In this document: positions 41,690 to 51,931 of the stretch, in pieces
How positions within the stretch are numbered: the stretch's first letter is position 1
Layout of the letters: the number at the start of each line of letters is the position of its first letter
Assembly: GCF_020616595.1 (NCBI RefSeq)
Contig: NZ_CP085278.1
Span: 1,054,001 to 1,118,000 of the forward strand
Length of the DNA stretch: 64,000 bases
Direction: 5' to 3'
Source: Lentilactobacillus laojiaonis
GTDB taxonomy: Bacteria; Bacillota; Bacilli; Lactobacillales; Lactobacillaceae
Notes under the pieces: model-generated
Told to the model about the DNA's origin: nothing
Seen by the model: only the letters and a program-made list of their open reading frames with translations
Databases searched by the model: none
Position numbers and translations under genes: made by a program

Positions 41690-43067
41690 TAAAGTTTCAA
41701 AACGCGACATGTTGTCAATCATAGCCGCTGCTATCATGGCGTTCATTGGAGTATTAATTGAAACTTCTATGAACGTTACCTTTCCAACCCTAACTACCCA
41801 ATTCGGAGTTAGTTTAAATACTATTCAATGGGTTACTACCGGTTACTTATTAATGGTTTCATTAGTAATTATTTGTTCTTCATATATTAAAGGCCGTTTT
41901 AAAGAACGTAGTATCTTTATTTCAGGAGCCATTTTTGCCATTATTGGGGATCTCTTCTGTGCCCTAGCGGTTAATTTCCCAATTTTATTAATTGGTCGTT
42001 TAATTCAAGCTATCGGTACCGGGATTGCTATTCCATTGTTATTCAACATTATTATGGAAAGAACTCCGATTGCTAAACGTGGTGCTTTTATGGGAATTGG
42101 TGGTTTAATCATTTCTCTAGCTCCAGCCTTAGGACCAACCTTTGGTGGGGTCGTAGTTTCCTTAATTAGCTGGCGAGCAATTTTCTGGATTGTTTTACCA
42201 CTTATGATTATTGGATTATTACTTGGTTTTTCAATTCAACAAGTTACTCCACTTCGTCAAGAAAAATTCGACTGGTTACGTTTAATTCTTTTAGCAATTA
42301 TCTTTACTAGTTTAACGCTTGGATTTAATACCGTAGCTGACTACGGTTGGATTAATATGCGCTTTGGTATCTACTTAGTAGTAATGTTACTTGCTGTATG
42401 GGCATTTATCGCTGCTTCTAATCGTACTAAACGTGTATTAGTTAATATTTCCATTTTTAAAAACCCAATCTTTACTACTGCTTTATTAGCTTATGTATTT
42501 ATTCAATTTACTAATATCGGTGTAAACTTTGCTTTACCAAACTATGCTCAAATCGCTAACCATTCTACTGCAATGATCGCGGGATTACTTATGCTGCCAG
42601 GTAGTTTAATTTCCGGATTGCTTAACCCAGTTTGGGGAAGAATGTACGATAACTATGGTGCTAAACGTCCAATTACTATTGGTAATAGTATCTTCTTCTT
42701 AGCAATTATTTTATTTGCCGTATTTAGTTTCCACTTACCTTCATTCATGATTATGGTATATTACTTCATCTTTGCTATTGGGGTAACTATGTCATTTGCT
42801 AACACTATGACTTATGCCTTAACTGAAGTAGGTCCTGAAGCCGAAGCTGACGCTAACGCTATCTTTAACACCTTACAACAATTTGGTGGTTCAATTGGTA
42901 CTGCGGTTGCTTCAAGTTTCTTAGCTTCTGGTACTGGTAATACTGCTGCTACTGTGATGAAGTCTGGTATTCAACACGTCTTTATCTTCTCAGCAATCCT
43001 AATTTTGATTAATTTCTTCTTATATCACTACACATTCAAATTAGGTAAACACGCTACTAACAAATAA
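41676..43067 (+). CDS. Drug-efflux MFS transporter, DHA2/EmrB-QacA type
   Basis: A 463-residue multi-helix proton antiporter. The start is ATG 41676 (MQNSDKVSKRD) with AAGGAG nine bases upstream and within the end of the marR-type gene; an earlier in-frame ATG at 41658 precedes that site. Family motifs include NVTFPTLTTQFGVSLNTIQWVTTGYLL in outline (helix 1), LIGRLIQAIGTGIAIPL, and the motif C-like GPTFGGVV. This group exports drugs, bile salts or other hydrophobic compounds. Overlap with the regulator indicates translational coupling and control by it. Confidence 0.9.
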   Translation: MQNSDKVSKRDMLSIIAAAIMAFIGVLIETSMNVTFPTLTTQFGVSLNTIQWVTTGYLLMVSLVIICSSYIKGRFKERSIFISGAIFAIIGDLFCALAVNFPILLIGRLIQAIGTGIAIPLLFNIIMERTPIAKRGAFMGIGGLIISLAPALGPTFGGVVVSLISWRAIFWIVLPLMIIGLLLGFSIQQVTPLRQEKFDWLRLILLAIIFTSLTLGFNTVADYGWINMRFGIYLVVMLLAVWAFIAASNRTKRVLVNISIFKNPIFTTALLAYVFIQFTNIGVNFALPNYAQIANHSTAMIAGLLMLPGSLISGLLNPVWGRMYDNYGAKRPITIGNSIFFLAIILFAVFSFHLPSFMIMVYYFIFAIGVTMSFANTMTYALTEVGPEAEADANAIFNTLQQFGGSIGTAVASSFLASGTGNTAATVMKSGIQHVFIFSAILILINFFLYHYTFKLGKHATNK

Positions 43068-43068
43068 C

Positions 43069-43103
43069 AAAAAAGCCAACCTTAATTAGGGGTTGGCTTT
43101 TTT
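43069..43103 (+). terminator. Terminator after the MFS gene
   Basis: A 13-bp perfect stem (43069-43081 / 43091-43103) with a T run ends the MarR-MFS operon. Confidence 0.88.
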
Positions 43104-43206
43104 ATTTATAAATCATTATCAATTTATAATCTAAGATTTTTCCTATAAATCAAAACGTGATAAATACCTAATTTAATAACTGTTTCAACAAAACACGGAT
43201 CTAAAC

Positions 43207-43992
43207 TTATCCTTGGCCATCTTTAAATGCTGGATATAGGGTCATCCCTCCGTCAATAAATAAGGTAATTCCAGTAACATAGCTAGACTCATCAGAGGCT
43301 AACCAAGCAGCTCCAGCTGCAACTTCTTCTGGTTTACCAATTCGGTCCATTGGTACCATCTTTACCGTTTGTTCATACTGTTCCTGATCAGAAAATTTTT
43401 GAGCATTAATTGGAGTATTAATAGCTCCAGGTCCAATAGCATTAACTCGAATATTATCTTTAGCATATTCCATAGCAATTGTTTGTGTAAATAATTTAAC
43501 GCTACCTTTTGTAGCAGCATAGCTAGCAAAAGTTGGCCATGGAATTTTTTCGTGAACAGATGATAAATTAATAATATTTCCCTTTTTATTATGGCTCTTA
43601 AAATATTCCAATGCTATTCGTGACCCAAGAAAAACACCGGTTTGATTAATATTTATCACTTTATTCCAGTCTTCTAATGATAGTTCATGTGTTGCTGATT
43701 TTATTTCCATACCAGCATTATTAACCCAGATATCTAGTGTCCCATAATTTCTTATTGCTGTATCCATTAAAGTTTTAACTCCCTCTTCATTAGCAATATC
43801 AGCTTGAACTATCACCGCATGACCACCAGCTGCAATGACTGAATCGGCAGTCTTTTGTGCTCCCGCGTGATCACTATTATAATTAATTACAACATTCATT
43901 TTTTCTTGACCATAACGTTTTGAAATCGCAGAACCAATTCCCTTTGATCCTCCTGTAACAACTGCTACTTTTCCTTCTAAATCTTGATACAT
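43207..43992 (-). CDS. gdh: Glucose 1-dehydrogenase (SDR family)
   Basis: A 261-residue short-chain dehydrogenase, the same length as Bacillus glucose 1-dehydrogenase. It opens YQDLEGKVAVVTGGSKGIG and keeps the cofactor loop TGGSKGIG, NNAG, the catalytic Ser in INLSSVHE, YAATK (Tyr and Lys), and the C-terminal YVTGITLFIDGG. It would oxidise beta-D-glucose to gluconolactone with NAD(P). In lactobacilli related enzymes often serve general stress or cofactor balance, so the sugar specificity is not certain. It is monocistronic, with AAGGAG before the ATG. Confidence 0.9.
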   Translation of the reverse strand: MYQDLEGKVAVVTGGSKGIGSAISKRYGQEKMNVVINYNSDHAGAQKTADSVIAAGGHAVIVQADIANEEGVKTLMDTAIRNYGTLDIWVNNAGMEIKSATHELSLEDWNKVININQTGVFLGSRIALEYFKSHNKKGNIINLSSVHEKIPWPTFASYAATKGSVKLFTQTIAMEYAKDNIRVNAIGPGAINTPINAQKFSDQEQYEQTVKMVPMDRIGKPEEVAAGAAWLASDESSYVTGITLFIDGGMTLYPAFKDGQG

Positions 43993-44228
43993 AGTAATCG
44001 CTCCTTTTCAAATATTATTATGATAATGATATGAATGATAATTATTTCAAAAGCTATTTATATTAATTAAGATCATACCGGTCACTACAGCAATTATTAT
44101 AAATGCTCTTTACTATTTTTAATTTATTTTTGCTTAGCCACTTTTAATATGTGCTATTGTAAGTTTAAGAAGTAAATGTTTAGTATAATAACCTTGAATA
44201 GTCCACTACACAATATCACTAATCAATA

Positions 44229-44263
44229 AAAAGAGACCACCTCATATCGAGATGGTCTCTTTT
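44229..44263 (-). terminator. Terminator after gpmA
   Basis: A 15-bp stem with one mismatch (44229-44243 / 44249-44263) lies after the phosphoglycerate mutase stop. The rest of the gap from 43993 shows no gene. Confidence 0.85.
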
Positions 44264-44281
44264 CATTTAAGCTAATTAATA

Positions 44282-44971
44282 TTAGTTTAATTTAGTTTTT
44301 GAAACAACGTTTAACTTGTCGTCAAAGTCGTAAACTACTGGTTCACCAGTTTTCATTTCAAGGTTAATGATGTCTTCATCAGAAATACCTTCAATGTATT
44401 TACTTAAAGCACGTAATGAGTTACCGTGGGCAGCAATAATTACGTTCTTGTTGTCTAATAATTTAGGAGCGATTTCGTCTTCCCATAGAGGCATAACACG
44501 TTCTAGGGTAACCTTTAAGTTTTCACCACCAGGAACGATGTGTGGATCAAGGTTAGCATAACGACGTTCGTTAGCAGCTGAACCTTCGTCATCTGCACTC
44601 AAAAGTGGAGGTAAAACATCGTATGAACGACGCCAGATGTGAACTTGGTCTTCACCAAATTTTTCAGCAGCTTCTTGTTTGTTTTGGCCTTGTAATGCAC
44701 CGTAGTGACGTTCGTTTAAACGCCAAGTCTTAGTTTCTGGAATCCATAGTTGGTCAGAATATTCTAAGGCGTAGTGTAAAGTTTTGATTGCACGAGTTAA
44801 TACTGAAGTGTAAGCAAAGTCAAATTCAATACCAGCAGTTTTGATAAGTTTACCAGCGTTGATTGCTTGGTTAGTTCCTTCTTCACTTAAGTTAACGTCA
44901 ACCCAACCAGTAAATTGGTTAGATAAGTTCCATTCACTTTGTCCGTGACGGATTAATACTAATTTAGCCAT
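44282..44971 (-). CDS. gpmA: 2,3-bisphosphoglycerate-dependent phosphoglycerate mutase
   Basis: A 229-residue glycolytic mutase converting 3- to 2-phosphoglycerate. The phosphohistidine loop [10 protein letters not shown] is at residues 5-14, [10 protein letters not shown] carries the second active-site Glu/Arg group, and [10 protein letters not shown] holds the second catalytic His. Codon use looks strongly biased, with many AAC and GAA codons, as expected for a highly expressed gene. It is monocistronic with its own terminator. Confidence 0.97.
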   Translation of the reverse strand: MAKLVLIRHGQSEWNLSNQFTGWVDVNLSEEGTNQAINAGKLIKTAGIEFDFAYTSVLTRAIKTLHYALEYSDQLWIPETKTWRLNERHYGALQGQNKQEAAEKFGEDQVHIWRRSYDVLPPLLSADDEGSAANERRYANLDPHIVPGGENLKVTLERVMPLWEDEIAPKLLDNKNVIIAAHGNSLRALSKYIEGISDEDIINLEMKTGEPVVYDFDDKLNVVSKTKLN

Positions 44972-45038
44972 TATTAATAACCTCTTTCATTTAATTGTTA
45001 CTATATAAATTTTACACCATTTAAATAGAATTTTCACC

Positions 45039-46067
45039 CTATTGTGAAGTTTCTTTCTTTGGATGAGCTTTTACACCTAAAATATCTAGGAAGAAGGTAA
45101 ATACCGGCACCCCACAGATTAATCCCCAGACACCCCAGAAATGTTCACCAATTAATAAAATAATGAAGGTGTAAAAAATTGGTAAGTGGGTTTTAGAAGA
45201 CATAAATTTAGGATTTAAAACGTAAGCTTCTAAAGTATGCACGACAATAATCATCACAATAATATAAATAACGTCGTAAATTCCACCAATGGAATAACCC
45301 ACAATCGATAGCGGAATTACTGAAATAATTACTCCGGCTACCGGAATTAAACTTAGAATAAAGATCATGATAGATAATAAAATCAGTTGTGGCATCCCCA
45401 TAAACGCCATAATCACCGTTGTAATTATCGTATTACAAATGGCGATAAAGAATTGAGCTTCAATAACTACCCCAAAGGTACTAACAAAAATTTTACCGAA
45501 GAAGTGAATATCCTTAAAGAACCAGCTATAGCGACTCGTTAAGAATAGTCTTGAGAAATTAAGCATCGCATTATCTTCAATCGTAAAAAAGAAACTCAAA
45601 ATTAAGGAAAGAAATAAGGTTACGCCCATCTCACCTACACTAGTTAGTGATTGCCATAATATCTGAACGCCACCCTTAACTTGGCCTAAGACGTTATTTT
45701 TTTCAATGATTGATTCTACATAGCGCATAATTTCATCATTGGGTAAATTCTTCGGTTGTGAGTAAAAATCGACAACCTGTTTAGTGGTTTCCACCGCTTG
45801 TTCAGTTAGTTGCGGTACATATTTAGTAATTACATAATACATCCCGAGAACTACGAGCAAGTAAATGGTAATCACGATAATTTTACTAGAAATGGGTACA
45901 TATTTTTTAATCCATTTAGTCGCCTTAACGACTAATAAAGTAAAGATAAACGTTAATAACATTACGTTCATCATACTTCTAAATAGATATAGTACCAAAA
46001 TAATTATTCCTAGAACGGTAAATCTTCTGAGTTGTACATTACTTAAAAAACGATCCCATGCTGACAA
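45039..46067 (-). CDS. AI-2E family transporter
   Basis: A 342-residue membrane protein with about eight helices of the AI-2E/PerM family. Typical features are the long amphipathic loop after helix 3 (YVPQLTEQAVETTKQVVDFYS), the LILSFFFTIEDN block and the C-terminal LIGEHFWGVWGLICGVPVF. Some members export autoinducer-2 and others are Na+/H+ antiporters, so the substrate is open. It starts at TTG 46067, nine bases after GGAG. Together with the gene upstream (16 bp away) it forms a two-gene operon. Confidence 0.9.
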   Translation of the reverse strand: MSAWDRFLSNVQLRRFTVLGIIILVLYLFRSMMNVMLLTFIFTLLVVKATKWIKKYVPISSKIIVITIYLLVVLGMYYVITKYVPQLTEQAVETTKQVVDFYSQPKNLPNDEIMRYVESIIEKNNVLGQVKGGVQILWQSLTSVGEMGVTLFLSLILSFFFTIEDNAMLNFSRLFLTSRYSWFFKDIHFFGKIFVSTFGVVIEAQFFIAICNTIITTVIMAFMGMPQLILLSIMIFILSLIPVAGVIISVIPLSIVGYSIGGIYDVIYIIVMIIVVHTLEAYVLNPKFMSSKTHLPIFYTFIILLIGEHFWGVWGLICGVPVFTFFLDILGVKAHPKKETSQ

Positions 46068-46083
46068 TTAGTTGTTCTCCTTA

Positions 46084-46881
46084 TTATTTAACGGAATTTA
46101 AAATTCCATCAAGTGATTGATGTTGGTTAATTAAATCATTCCCCGAATTTTTATTTTGGGAATTGGCTTGAGCTTGTTGTGCAGCTTGCATAGCTTGTTG
46201 AACTTTTTGTTTCTTAGTTAATGGTTTTTTGAAATCAAGATTAGGATTATCTTTAGCTTGTTTGCTTGAGGTTTCAAAATCATTAACTTGGCTCTTACTT
46301 GTTTGATGGTGTTTCTTATTCTTAATGGCTTGATTATTTTGCTGTTGTAATTTTTTCGCTTTATCTACAATTTCTGTATAGTATGGTAATTTGTTTTGCG
46401 AACTATCTAAGATAATATTTAAAGTTACATTTGAATCGGCATATTCCCCGGCTTTATTATCTGCCCAGGCTTCATTATATGTATCTTGGTAAGCGGCTAA
46501 TCGATTTTTGACTAGCGTAAGGTCTTTGATTTGGACTTTTGCACGTTTGATTAATTGCGAATTGCCATCTTTTACCTTAGTAACTTTATAATATTCATCA
46601 ATCGCATGACTTACTTCATTATTTTCAGCTAAATCGTTAGCCTCGATAAAGGTTTGAATTTGGTAAAGTAAGTTACTAGCTGGTTGATCATGTGGCTTAT
46701 ATTCAAGTGCGTTCATTGTAGAAGTTTGGGCGGCACTATACTTTTTATCATTAATCAAAATTTTAGACTGATTCATTTCACCATAATATCCCCGCTTATT
46801 ATTGGCATGAACCGTATAAGCAAATGATCCGATGATGCTAATTATAATTATTGTTACTAAACCCCAAATTATTTTTTTCAA
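46084..46881 (-). CDS. Membrane-anchored hypothetical protein with TPR-like and Gln-rich regions
   Basis: A 265-residue protein with one N-terminal membrane anchor (residues 4-24) and a large, probably extracytoplasmic part. Residues 40-170 look like two or three helical repeat pairs (KYSAAQTSTMNALEYKP, NEVSHAIDEYYKVTKV). The C-terminal 80 residues are Gln/Ala/Lys-rich (AMQAAQQAQANSQNKN), low in complexity. I do not recognise a named family. It starts at TTG 46881 with GAGG nine bases upstream, and is followed by the AI-2E family gene in the same operon. Confidence 0.75.
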   Translation of the reverse strand: MKKIIWGLVTIIIISIIGSFAYTVHANNKRGYYGEMNQSKILINDKKYSAAQTSTMNALEYKPHDQPASNLLYQIQTFIEANDLAENNEVSHAIDEYYKVTKVKDGNSQLIKRAKVQIKDLTLVKNRLAAYQDTYNEAWADNKAGEYADSNVTLNIILDSSQNKLPYYTEIVDKAKKLQQQNNQAIKNKKHHQTSKSQVNDFETSSKQAKDNPNLDFKKPLTKKQKVQQAMQAAQQAQANSQNKNSGNDLINQHQSLDGILNSVK

Positions 46882-47033
46882 CTAATTTCACCTCAAATTT
46901 ATTGTCATTATTATACCATTTTATTCCTTTAAGCTGATTGATATCATTTTAACAACTTAGCTTACATTCTACTAGTATTAGTTCTATAATGTTATTATGC
47001 ACTATTTTGATTTGAAGAAAGGAATTAAACTAT

Positions 47034-48209
47034 ATGCTTGAAAAAAGTTTCTACCGTACTCTTTTAAAGAACGGATTTAATATGCCCATTAAAGTTAATT
47101 ATTGGGATGGTAAAAGTGAAATATACGGTAATGGTGAACCCCAAGCAACCATTACTTTCAATAAAGTGATTCCAGTTCGCGATCTTAGTAAGAATGCATC
47201 AATCGCTTTAGGGGAAGCTTACATGAACGGTGACATCGAAATTTCTGATGCTAGTATCGAAGATGTCATTAATGCTGCTTATGAAAGTTCCCAAAGTTTC
47301 TTTCACAATAAGAAATACATTCACTATCTTCCTAAGATTTCACATGATACTAAAGAAAGTAAAAAAGACATCCAAAACCACTATGATATCGGAAATGATT
47401 TCTACAAACTTTGGTTAGATGATACTTTAACTTATTCATGTGCTTATTTTGAAACTCCTGAAGATGACTTAAAAACCGCTCAAGAGAACAAAATTCACCA
47501 TATTCTAAAGAAATTAGATCCTAAACCACACCGCACTCTTTTAGATATCGGTTGTGGCTGGGGTACTTTAATGCTTACAGCTGCTAAAGAATATGATTTA
47601 AACGTAATGGGAATTACCTTAAGTCAAGAACAATACAACTATGTTAGTGAACAAATCGAAAAAATGGGCTTACAAAACCAAGCTCAAGTTAAATTAGTTG
47701 ATTATCGTGAACTCGGTAACCTCAAATTTGATTACATCACTTCCGTTGGGATGTTCGAACACGTTGGTAAAGAAAACCTTGGTGAATACTTCAAATGTGT
47801 TAACAACTACTTAAATCGTGATGGAGTTGCCTTGATTCACGGAATCACTAGACAACAAGGTGGTGCCATTAACGGTTGGATCAATAAGTGGATCTTTGAA
47901 GGTGGCTATATTCCTGGATTGGCTGAAAATGTCACTCACATCGAAGAAAATGGTTTACAAATTTATGACCTCGAATCACTTCGTCGTCACTACCAAAAAA
48001 CTATCGAAATTTGGGACCAAAACTTTAACGAACACCGTCAAGAAATCACTGACATGTTTGATGAAAAATTTGTTCGTATGTGGGACTTATATTTACAAGC
48101 CTGTGCCGCTTCATTTAAATCCGGTAACATTGACGTTATGCAATTCCTATTAACTAAAGGCGCTGCTGGTCAACACTTACCAATGACTCGTGATTATATG
48201 TATAAATAA
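47034..48209 (+). CDS. cfa: Cyclopropane-fatty-acyl-phospholipid synthase
   Basis: A 391-residue methyltransferase of normal Cfa length. It adds a methylene group from S-adenosylmethionine to unsaturated phospholipid acyl chains, which protects membranes against acid and other stresses. The SAM site is [13 protein letters not shown] (about residues 163-175). [26 protein letters not shown] is the family entry motif, and [15 protein letters not shown] and ITRQQGG follow. It is monocistronic, with AAAGGA before the ATG and a strong terminator. Confidence 0.96.
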   Translation: MLEKSFYRTLLKNGFNMPIKVNYWDGKSEIYGNGEPQATITFNKVIPVRDLSKNASIALGEAYMNGDIEISDASIEDVINAAYESSQSFFHNKKYIHYLPKISHDTKESKKDIQNHYDIGNDFYKLWLDDTLTYSCAYFETPEDDLKTAQENKIHHILKKLDPKPHRTLLDIGCGWGTLMLTAAKEYDLNVMGITLSQEQYNYVSEQIEKMGLQNQAQVKLVDYRELGNLKFDYITSVGMFEHVGKENLGEYFKCVNNYLNRDGVALIHGITRQQGGAINGWINKWIFEGGYIPGLAENVTHIEENGLQIYDLESLRRHYQKTIEIWDQNFNEHRQEITDMFDEKFVRMWDLYLQACAASFKSGNIDVMQFLLTKGAAGQHLPMTRDYMYK

Positions 48210-48214
48210 TTTAA

Positions 48215-48246
48215 AAAGGTATCAGTTCAAATGAACTGATACCTTT
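48215..48246. terminator. Bidirectional terminator
   Basis: A 15-bp perfect stem with a two-base core loop (48215-48229 / 48232-48246) lies between cfa and the convergent azlD. Confidence 0.88.
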
Positions 48247-48251
48247 ATTTT

Positions 48252-48587
48252 TTATATTAAAATTGATAGTAAAAATACCGCTCCCAGACCAACCAGAACT
48301 GAAATAATCATTGATCGGGTCCAATAAGCTACCCCAATTACTAAAGCTGCGGCAATTAATTCCGGCACTCTAGCAGTTAGTGGCATAAATGTATAGTCAG
48401 ATGAAATAAAAATATCCTTAACTACTAAGGAAGTAAATAAAGATACGGGAACGTATTTCATCCATTCATTAAACCATACGGGAATTTTACGGGTTCTAAA
48501 AAATAGTAACGGTAAAATTCGTGGTAGATAAGCAACTACAAAACAAGCTAAAATCAACCAAAAATGTTGCATCGTATTCCATTTCAT
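48252..48587 (-). CDS. azlD: AzlD family branched-chain amino acid exporter subunit
   Basis: A 111-residue protein with four membrane helices, the small partner of AzlC. The helices around VVAYLPRILPLLFF and VPVSLFTSLVVKDIF match the AzlD pattern. Together AzlC and AzlD export branched-chain amino acids or their toxic analogues. It lies 12 bp after azlC on the same strand, with GGAG eight bases before the ATG. Confidence 0.92.
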   Translation of the reverse strand: MKWNTMQHFWLILACFVVAYLPRILPLLFFRTRKIPVWFNEWMKYVPVSLFTSLVVKDIFISSDYTFMPLTARVPELIAAALVIGVAYWTRSMIISVLVGLGAVFLLSILI

Positions 48588-48599
48588 TATGTGCTTCTC

Positions 48600-49388
48600 C
48601 TACTCGTAAATATCGTCGTCTTCTTTTGGTGATCCACCAGGATTTCTTAATTGCTTAATCCACGAACTTTTCGGATTATGTTTCCGAATGGTATTTTCAA
48701 TTAAAAATCCAATAAATGAAGCAACTAAGGTAGAAATTACTAATCCTAGAGTCGACTTAGTAATCATTAAGAAAAATACTGCTAAAACACCCGCTAAAAG
48801 ACAAATTACAAATAATAATTTTTCTTTTAGTTGCATAATTATCATGTAGATAAATAGCGCAGTAAGAGCGAAATGAACCACTGTTAAATCGATTGAAATC
48901 GAACTACCAATTACACTACCGATAATATTACTTACTGTCCAAAATAGCAAAGTGGTATGTTCTACCTGCAAAGCATCTTTGGGCGTGAATTTTTTATCGG
49001 TTGAAAATTTAAGATAATTGATGGCATAGTTCTCATCATTCATCGATGCCGCAAATAAGGCGGTAAATCCTAATGATTTTCCTTGAAGATGCTTAGATAA
49101 ACTCGATCCAAGTAAAGCATATCGTAATTCTAAGAAAAACATCATTAATACTACGGTATACAATGACGAATTGGTAGCAAGTAATGAAGCAATTAAAAAT
49201 TGTGCTCCACCAGAGAATACCATGATTGACACTAAGATAGTCATCCAGATGTTAAATCCAGATGCATGCAATAAAATCCCACAAGCTAGACCAATTGGTA
49301 TATAACTTAAATCTACCGGTAGGGAAATGTCTAAAATTTTGCGCCACTGAGGTACGGCTTCACCAGAATGGCCTGCTTTATTAGCCAA
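48600..49388 (-). CDS. azlC: AzlC family branched-chain amino acid exporter
   Basis: A 262-residue membrane protein with six to eight helices. The start chosen is TTG 49388 (ANKAGHSGE follows), seven bases after GGAGG; a TTG two codons earlier is too close. The family blocks LPVDLSYIPIGLACGILLHASGFN, FSGGAQFLIASLL and ELRYALLGSSL are clear. The C-terminus is charged and hydrophilic. It forms an operon with azlD. Confidence 0.92.
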   Translation of the reverse strand: MANKAGHSGEAVPQWRKILDISLPVDLSYIPIGLACGILLHASGFNIWMTILVSIMVFSGGAQFLIASLLATNSSLYTVVLMMFFLELRYALLGSSLSKHLQGKSLGFTALFAASMNDENYAINYLKFSTDKKFTPKDALQVEHTTLLFWTVSNIIGSVIGSSISIDLTVVHFALTALFIYMIIMQLKEKLLFVICLLAGVLAVFFLMITKSTLGLVISTLVASFIGFLIENTIRKHNPKSSWIKQLRNPGGSPKEDDDIYE

Positions 49389-49495
49389 GAGCAATCCTCC
49401 ATAAATGCCTAATATCTAATCCAAATTTTTAAAATCATAGTTTGCACCTACAATTATATTGGAACTTAGTCAATTAATAAACACCTTTTTTTAAA

Positions 49496-50755
49496 TTAAA
49501 AGGATTTAAACCAGTCAATTATATGATTTATTATTCTTATGAAAACGTTTTGTTTGGCGACAGAATCAGTAGTTTTAATTGTGTGCTGAGCCAAAGAATT
49601 ATTTAAATAATTTATTTTATAATCAGCTGATTTAAAGGAAATGGTTCCCACCTTTTGATTTTTTTCAAGCGGCGCTGATAATTGATCGTTAGCAGTTACC
49701 AATTTAATTTTACCTAATATCTTATCACGGCTAACTGTTTTTGGCATCCAAAGTGCTGTGGCTTGCGTAAGGCCCACTGCTACTTGGTCTTTTTTACCAT
49801 CAACTACGGAAACACTTTTAGCCGCATTAACGGATTGCCCGGCAGCAATGACATAGCGGTTGAAATGTTGATAGGTATACTCCATGATTTTTCGAGTTTC
49901 ATTAAATCGGCCAGGATCATCACTGGATTGATTGCTAGCATGTAAGACGACCGTAATGATGCGGTGATGGTTTTGGTTAGCGGTACCGACAAATGAACCT
50001 CCGGACTTATCGGAAGTTCCAGTTTTTAAACCGTCCACTTTTAAATCGGTTCCTAGCAATTGGTTATGTCCCGGATATGTAGTACCAGCAAAGTTAAACT
50101 TACTTTGCTTAGTTACGTTTAAGATTTGGGGATCTGCTTGGATTAACTTCATAGCTACCAAACTAACATCTTTGGCACTCATCATATTTTCGGCATTAGC
50201 ACCAACCGATTTTAATTTTAAACTGGTTCCCATTTCTTCATTAGTAACTCCGGCGGCATTATATAGCTTAGCATCATGAATTCCCATTTTTTGAACGGTT
50301 TGATTCATGGCTTTAGCAAATTTAATTGGGCTACCGGCAACTTGGTTACCTAAGGCTACGGCTGCTGCATTGGCGGAAGCAATTAAACTGGCTTCAACGA
50401 GTTCTTTAACGGTATAACTAGCGCCGGTTTTTAATGGCACATTAGTTAACTCGGCTTCTTGGCTTAAATCAGCCACCCCTTGAGAAATCTTAATGCGGTC
50501 ATTCCACTTTAAGTGATGTTGTTTGATTTGTTCTACTACCATATAAGTAGTAATTAATTTAGAGATCGAGGCAATTGCCAAGGATTGGTCGGCATTTTTT
50601 TGATAAATGATCTGACCAGTTTTCGCATCCACACTAATGGCTGCATTGGCCGCCACTGATAAATCAGTGGTTGCAGCCAAAAAACTGGGATTAAATAAAT
50701 TTAACCCCAGCAAAAAAGTCGTGATGGTCACCATAATTTTTTGTTTTAACTTCAT
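49496..50755 (-). CDS. dacA: D-alanyl-D-alanine carboxypeptidase (PBP5-type, S11)
   Basis: A 419-residue exported serine carboxypeptidase that trims the terminal D-Ala from peptidoglycan stem peptides. Signal peptide: KIMVTITTFLLGLNLFNPSFLA. The three active-site motifs are SISK (SxxK, near residue 64), SAN (SxN, near 127) and KTG (DGLKTGTSDKSGGSF, near 240). The PBP5-like C-terminal beta domain and a final amphipathic anchor (NVFIRIINHIIDWFKSF) complete it. It follows a VanRS-like two-component system with no gap, so it is probably regulated by it. Confidence 0.95.
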   Translation of the reverse strand: MKLKQKIMVTITTFLLGLNLFNPSFLAATTDLSVAANAAISVDAKTGQIIYQKNADQSLAIASISKLITTYMVVEQIKQHHLKWNDRIKISQGVADLSQEAELTNVPLKTGASYTVKELVEASLIASANAAAVALGNQVAGSPIKFAKAMNQTVQKMGIHDAKLYNAAGVTNEEMGTSLKLKSVGANAENMMSAKDVSLVAMKLIQADPQILNVTKQSKFNFAGTTYPGHNQLLGTDLKVDGLKTGTSDKSGGSFVGTANQNHHRIITVVLHASNQSSDDPGRFNETRKIMEYTYQHFNRYVIAAGQSVNAAKSVSVVDGKKDQVAVGLTQATALWMPKTVSRDKILGKIKLVTANDQLSAPLEKNQKVGTISFKSADYKINYLNNSLAQHTIKTTDSVAKQNVFIRIINHIIDWFKSF

Positions 50756-51916
50756 TTATAACTCCTCATTGTAAGAAAGTTTTTCATTTGGTTTAGCTGG
50801 TAAATGAACGGAAAAAGTCGTTAAGTCTTCATCGGAAGTTACTGAAATATAACCGCCGTGTAGTTGAATAATACTCTGGGCAATGGCTAAACCTAAGCCA
50901 GTTCCCCCCGTATCTTTATTACGTGACTCCTCGACTCGATAAAATCGTTCAAAAATTTGATTGAGCGCCTTTTCGGGAATTTGCGGACCATCATTAGAAA
51001 CATCAATGATAATCTCATTGTCATTAACCTGACTGGCCTTTAAAGTTACTAATTTGCCATCCCGAGCATATTTTAAAGCGTTGGAAATTAAATTATTAAA
51101 TACGCGTCCAAGTTTTTCCGCATCCGCTTCAATTACAAAGGGATGATCCGTATCCAAGGCGGTAATTTCAATATCGTATTTTTTAGCTTCTAATTCAAAA
51201 CTAGCTACCAATTGTTCAAGCATTTGATTTAAATCTAATTTATTAATCGTTAACTTAGTCGAAGTTTGACGGACCTTGGTAAATTCAAATAGATTATCTA
51301 CTAGCGATTTCATTTGCTTAGCTTTGAGATAAGCAATATTGGCATATTTAACCAAATCAGCTTCACTATTATATTGTTTATCTTGAATTAAACCTAAATA
51401 CCCTAAAATCGAAGTTAACGGCGTTCTTAAATCATGACTAACATTGGTAATTAATTCATCTTTAGAATGTTCAATTTTACGTTCATCATTCATGGTTTTG
51501 ATAACACTATCAACTAAGGCGTTAATACTTTCAGCCACATTTTTTACACTGTTGCTACTAGTCTTTGCACCAAAATTAATGCGATGCTCTAAATGACCAT
51601 TCGCAATATAATGTAATTCATCAATAATATGATGTAGTTGATATTGATTGTAACGACGAATTAACCGCCAAATTACTACAATAATATCTATTACTAACAT
51701 AGCAGCTAGCAGTGCTTGTCGTAAGCCGGTCCCCATTGGAAAATGAACCCCACCGATTGAATAACGAATAATAAAAATTCCGTCCCGAATTCCCGGATTG
51801 GCAGCGACCATTTGATTAAATAAAATAATTATGGATAAGTTTAATAGAATTAATAATACAAAGGTAAAAATCCCTTCTAGTACTAATTCTGTGCGTTCTT
51901 TCCCCGTTAATTTCAA
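50756..51916 (-). CDS. Sensor histidine kinase, VanS-like
   Basis: A 386-residue kinase with two N-terminal membrane helices flanking a short external loop, a HAMP-like linker (residues 90-140) and a HisKA/HATPase core. The phosphorylated His lies in NVSHDLRTPLTSILGYL. The N box is NLISNALKYA, and the G boxes DVSNDGPQIP and TGGTGLGLAIAQSI follow. The start is TTG 51916, with only a weak AAGAAG upstream. It lies 15 bp after its response regulator and touches dacA, pointing to cell-wall sensing. Confidence 0.93.
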   Translation of the reverse strand: MKLTGKERTELVLEGIFTFVLLILLNLSIIILFNQMVAANPGIRDGIFIIRYSIGGVHFPMGTGLRQALLAAMLVIDIIVVIWRLIRRYNQYQLHHIIDELHYIANGHLEHRINFGAKTSSNSVKNVAESINALVDSVIKTMNDERKIEHSKDELITNVSHDLRTPLTSILGYLGLIQDKQYNSEADLVKYANIAYLKAKQMKSLVDNLFEFTKVRQTSTKLTINKLDLNQMLEQLVASFELEAKKYDIEITALDTDHPFVIEADAEKLGRVFNNLISNALKYARDGKLVTLKASQVNDNEIIIDVSNDGPQIPEKALNQIFERFYRVEESRNKDTGGTGLGLAIAQSIIQLHGGYISVTSDEDLTTFSVHLPAKPNEKLSYNEEL

Positions 51917-51931
51917 AAGTAATTCTTCTTT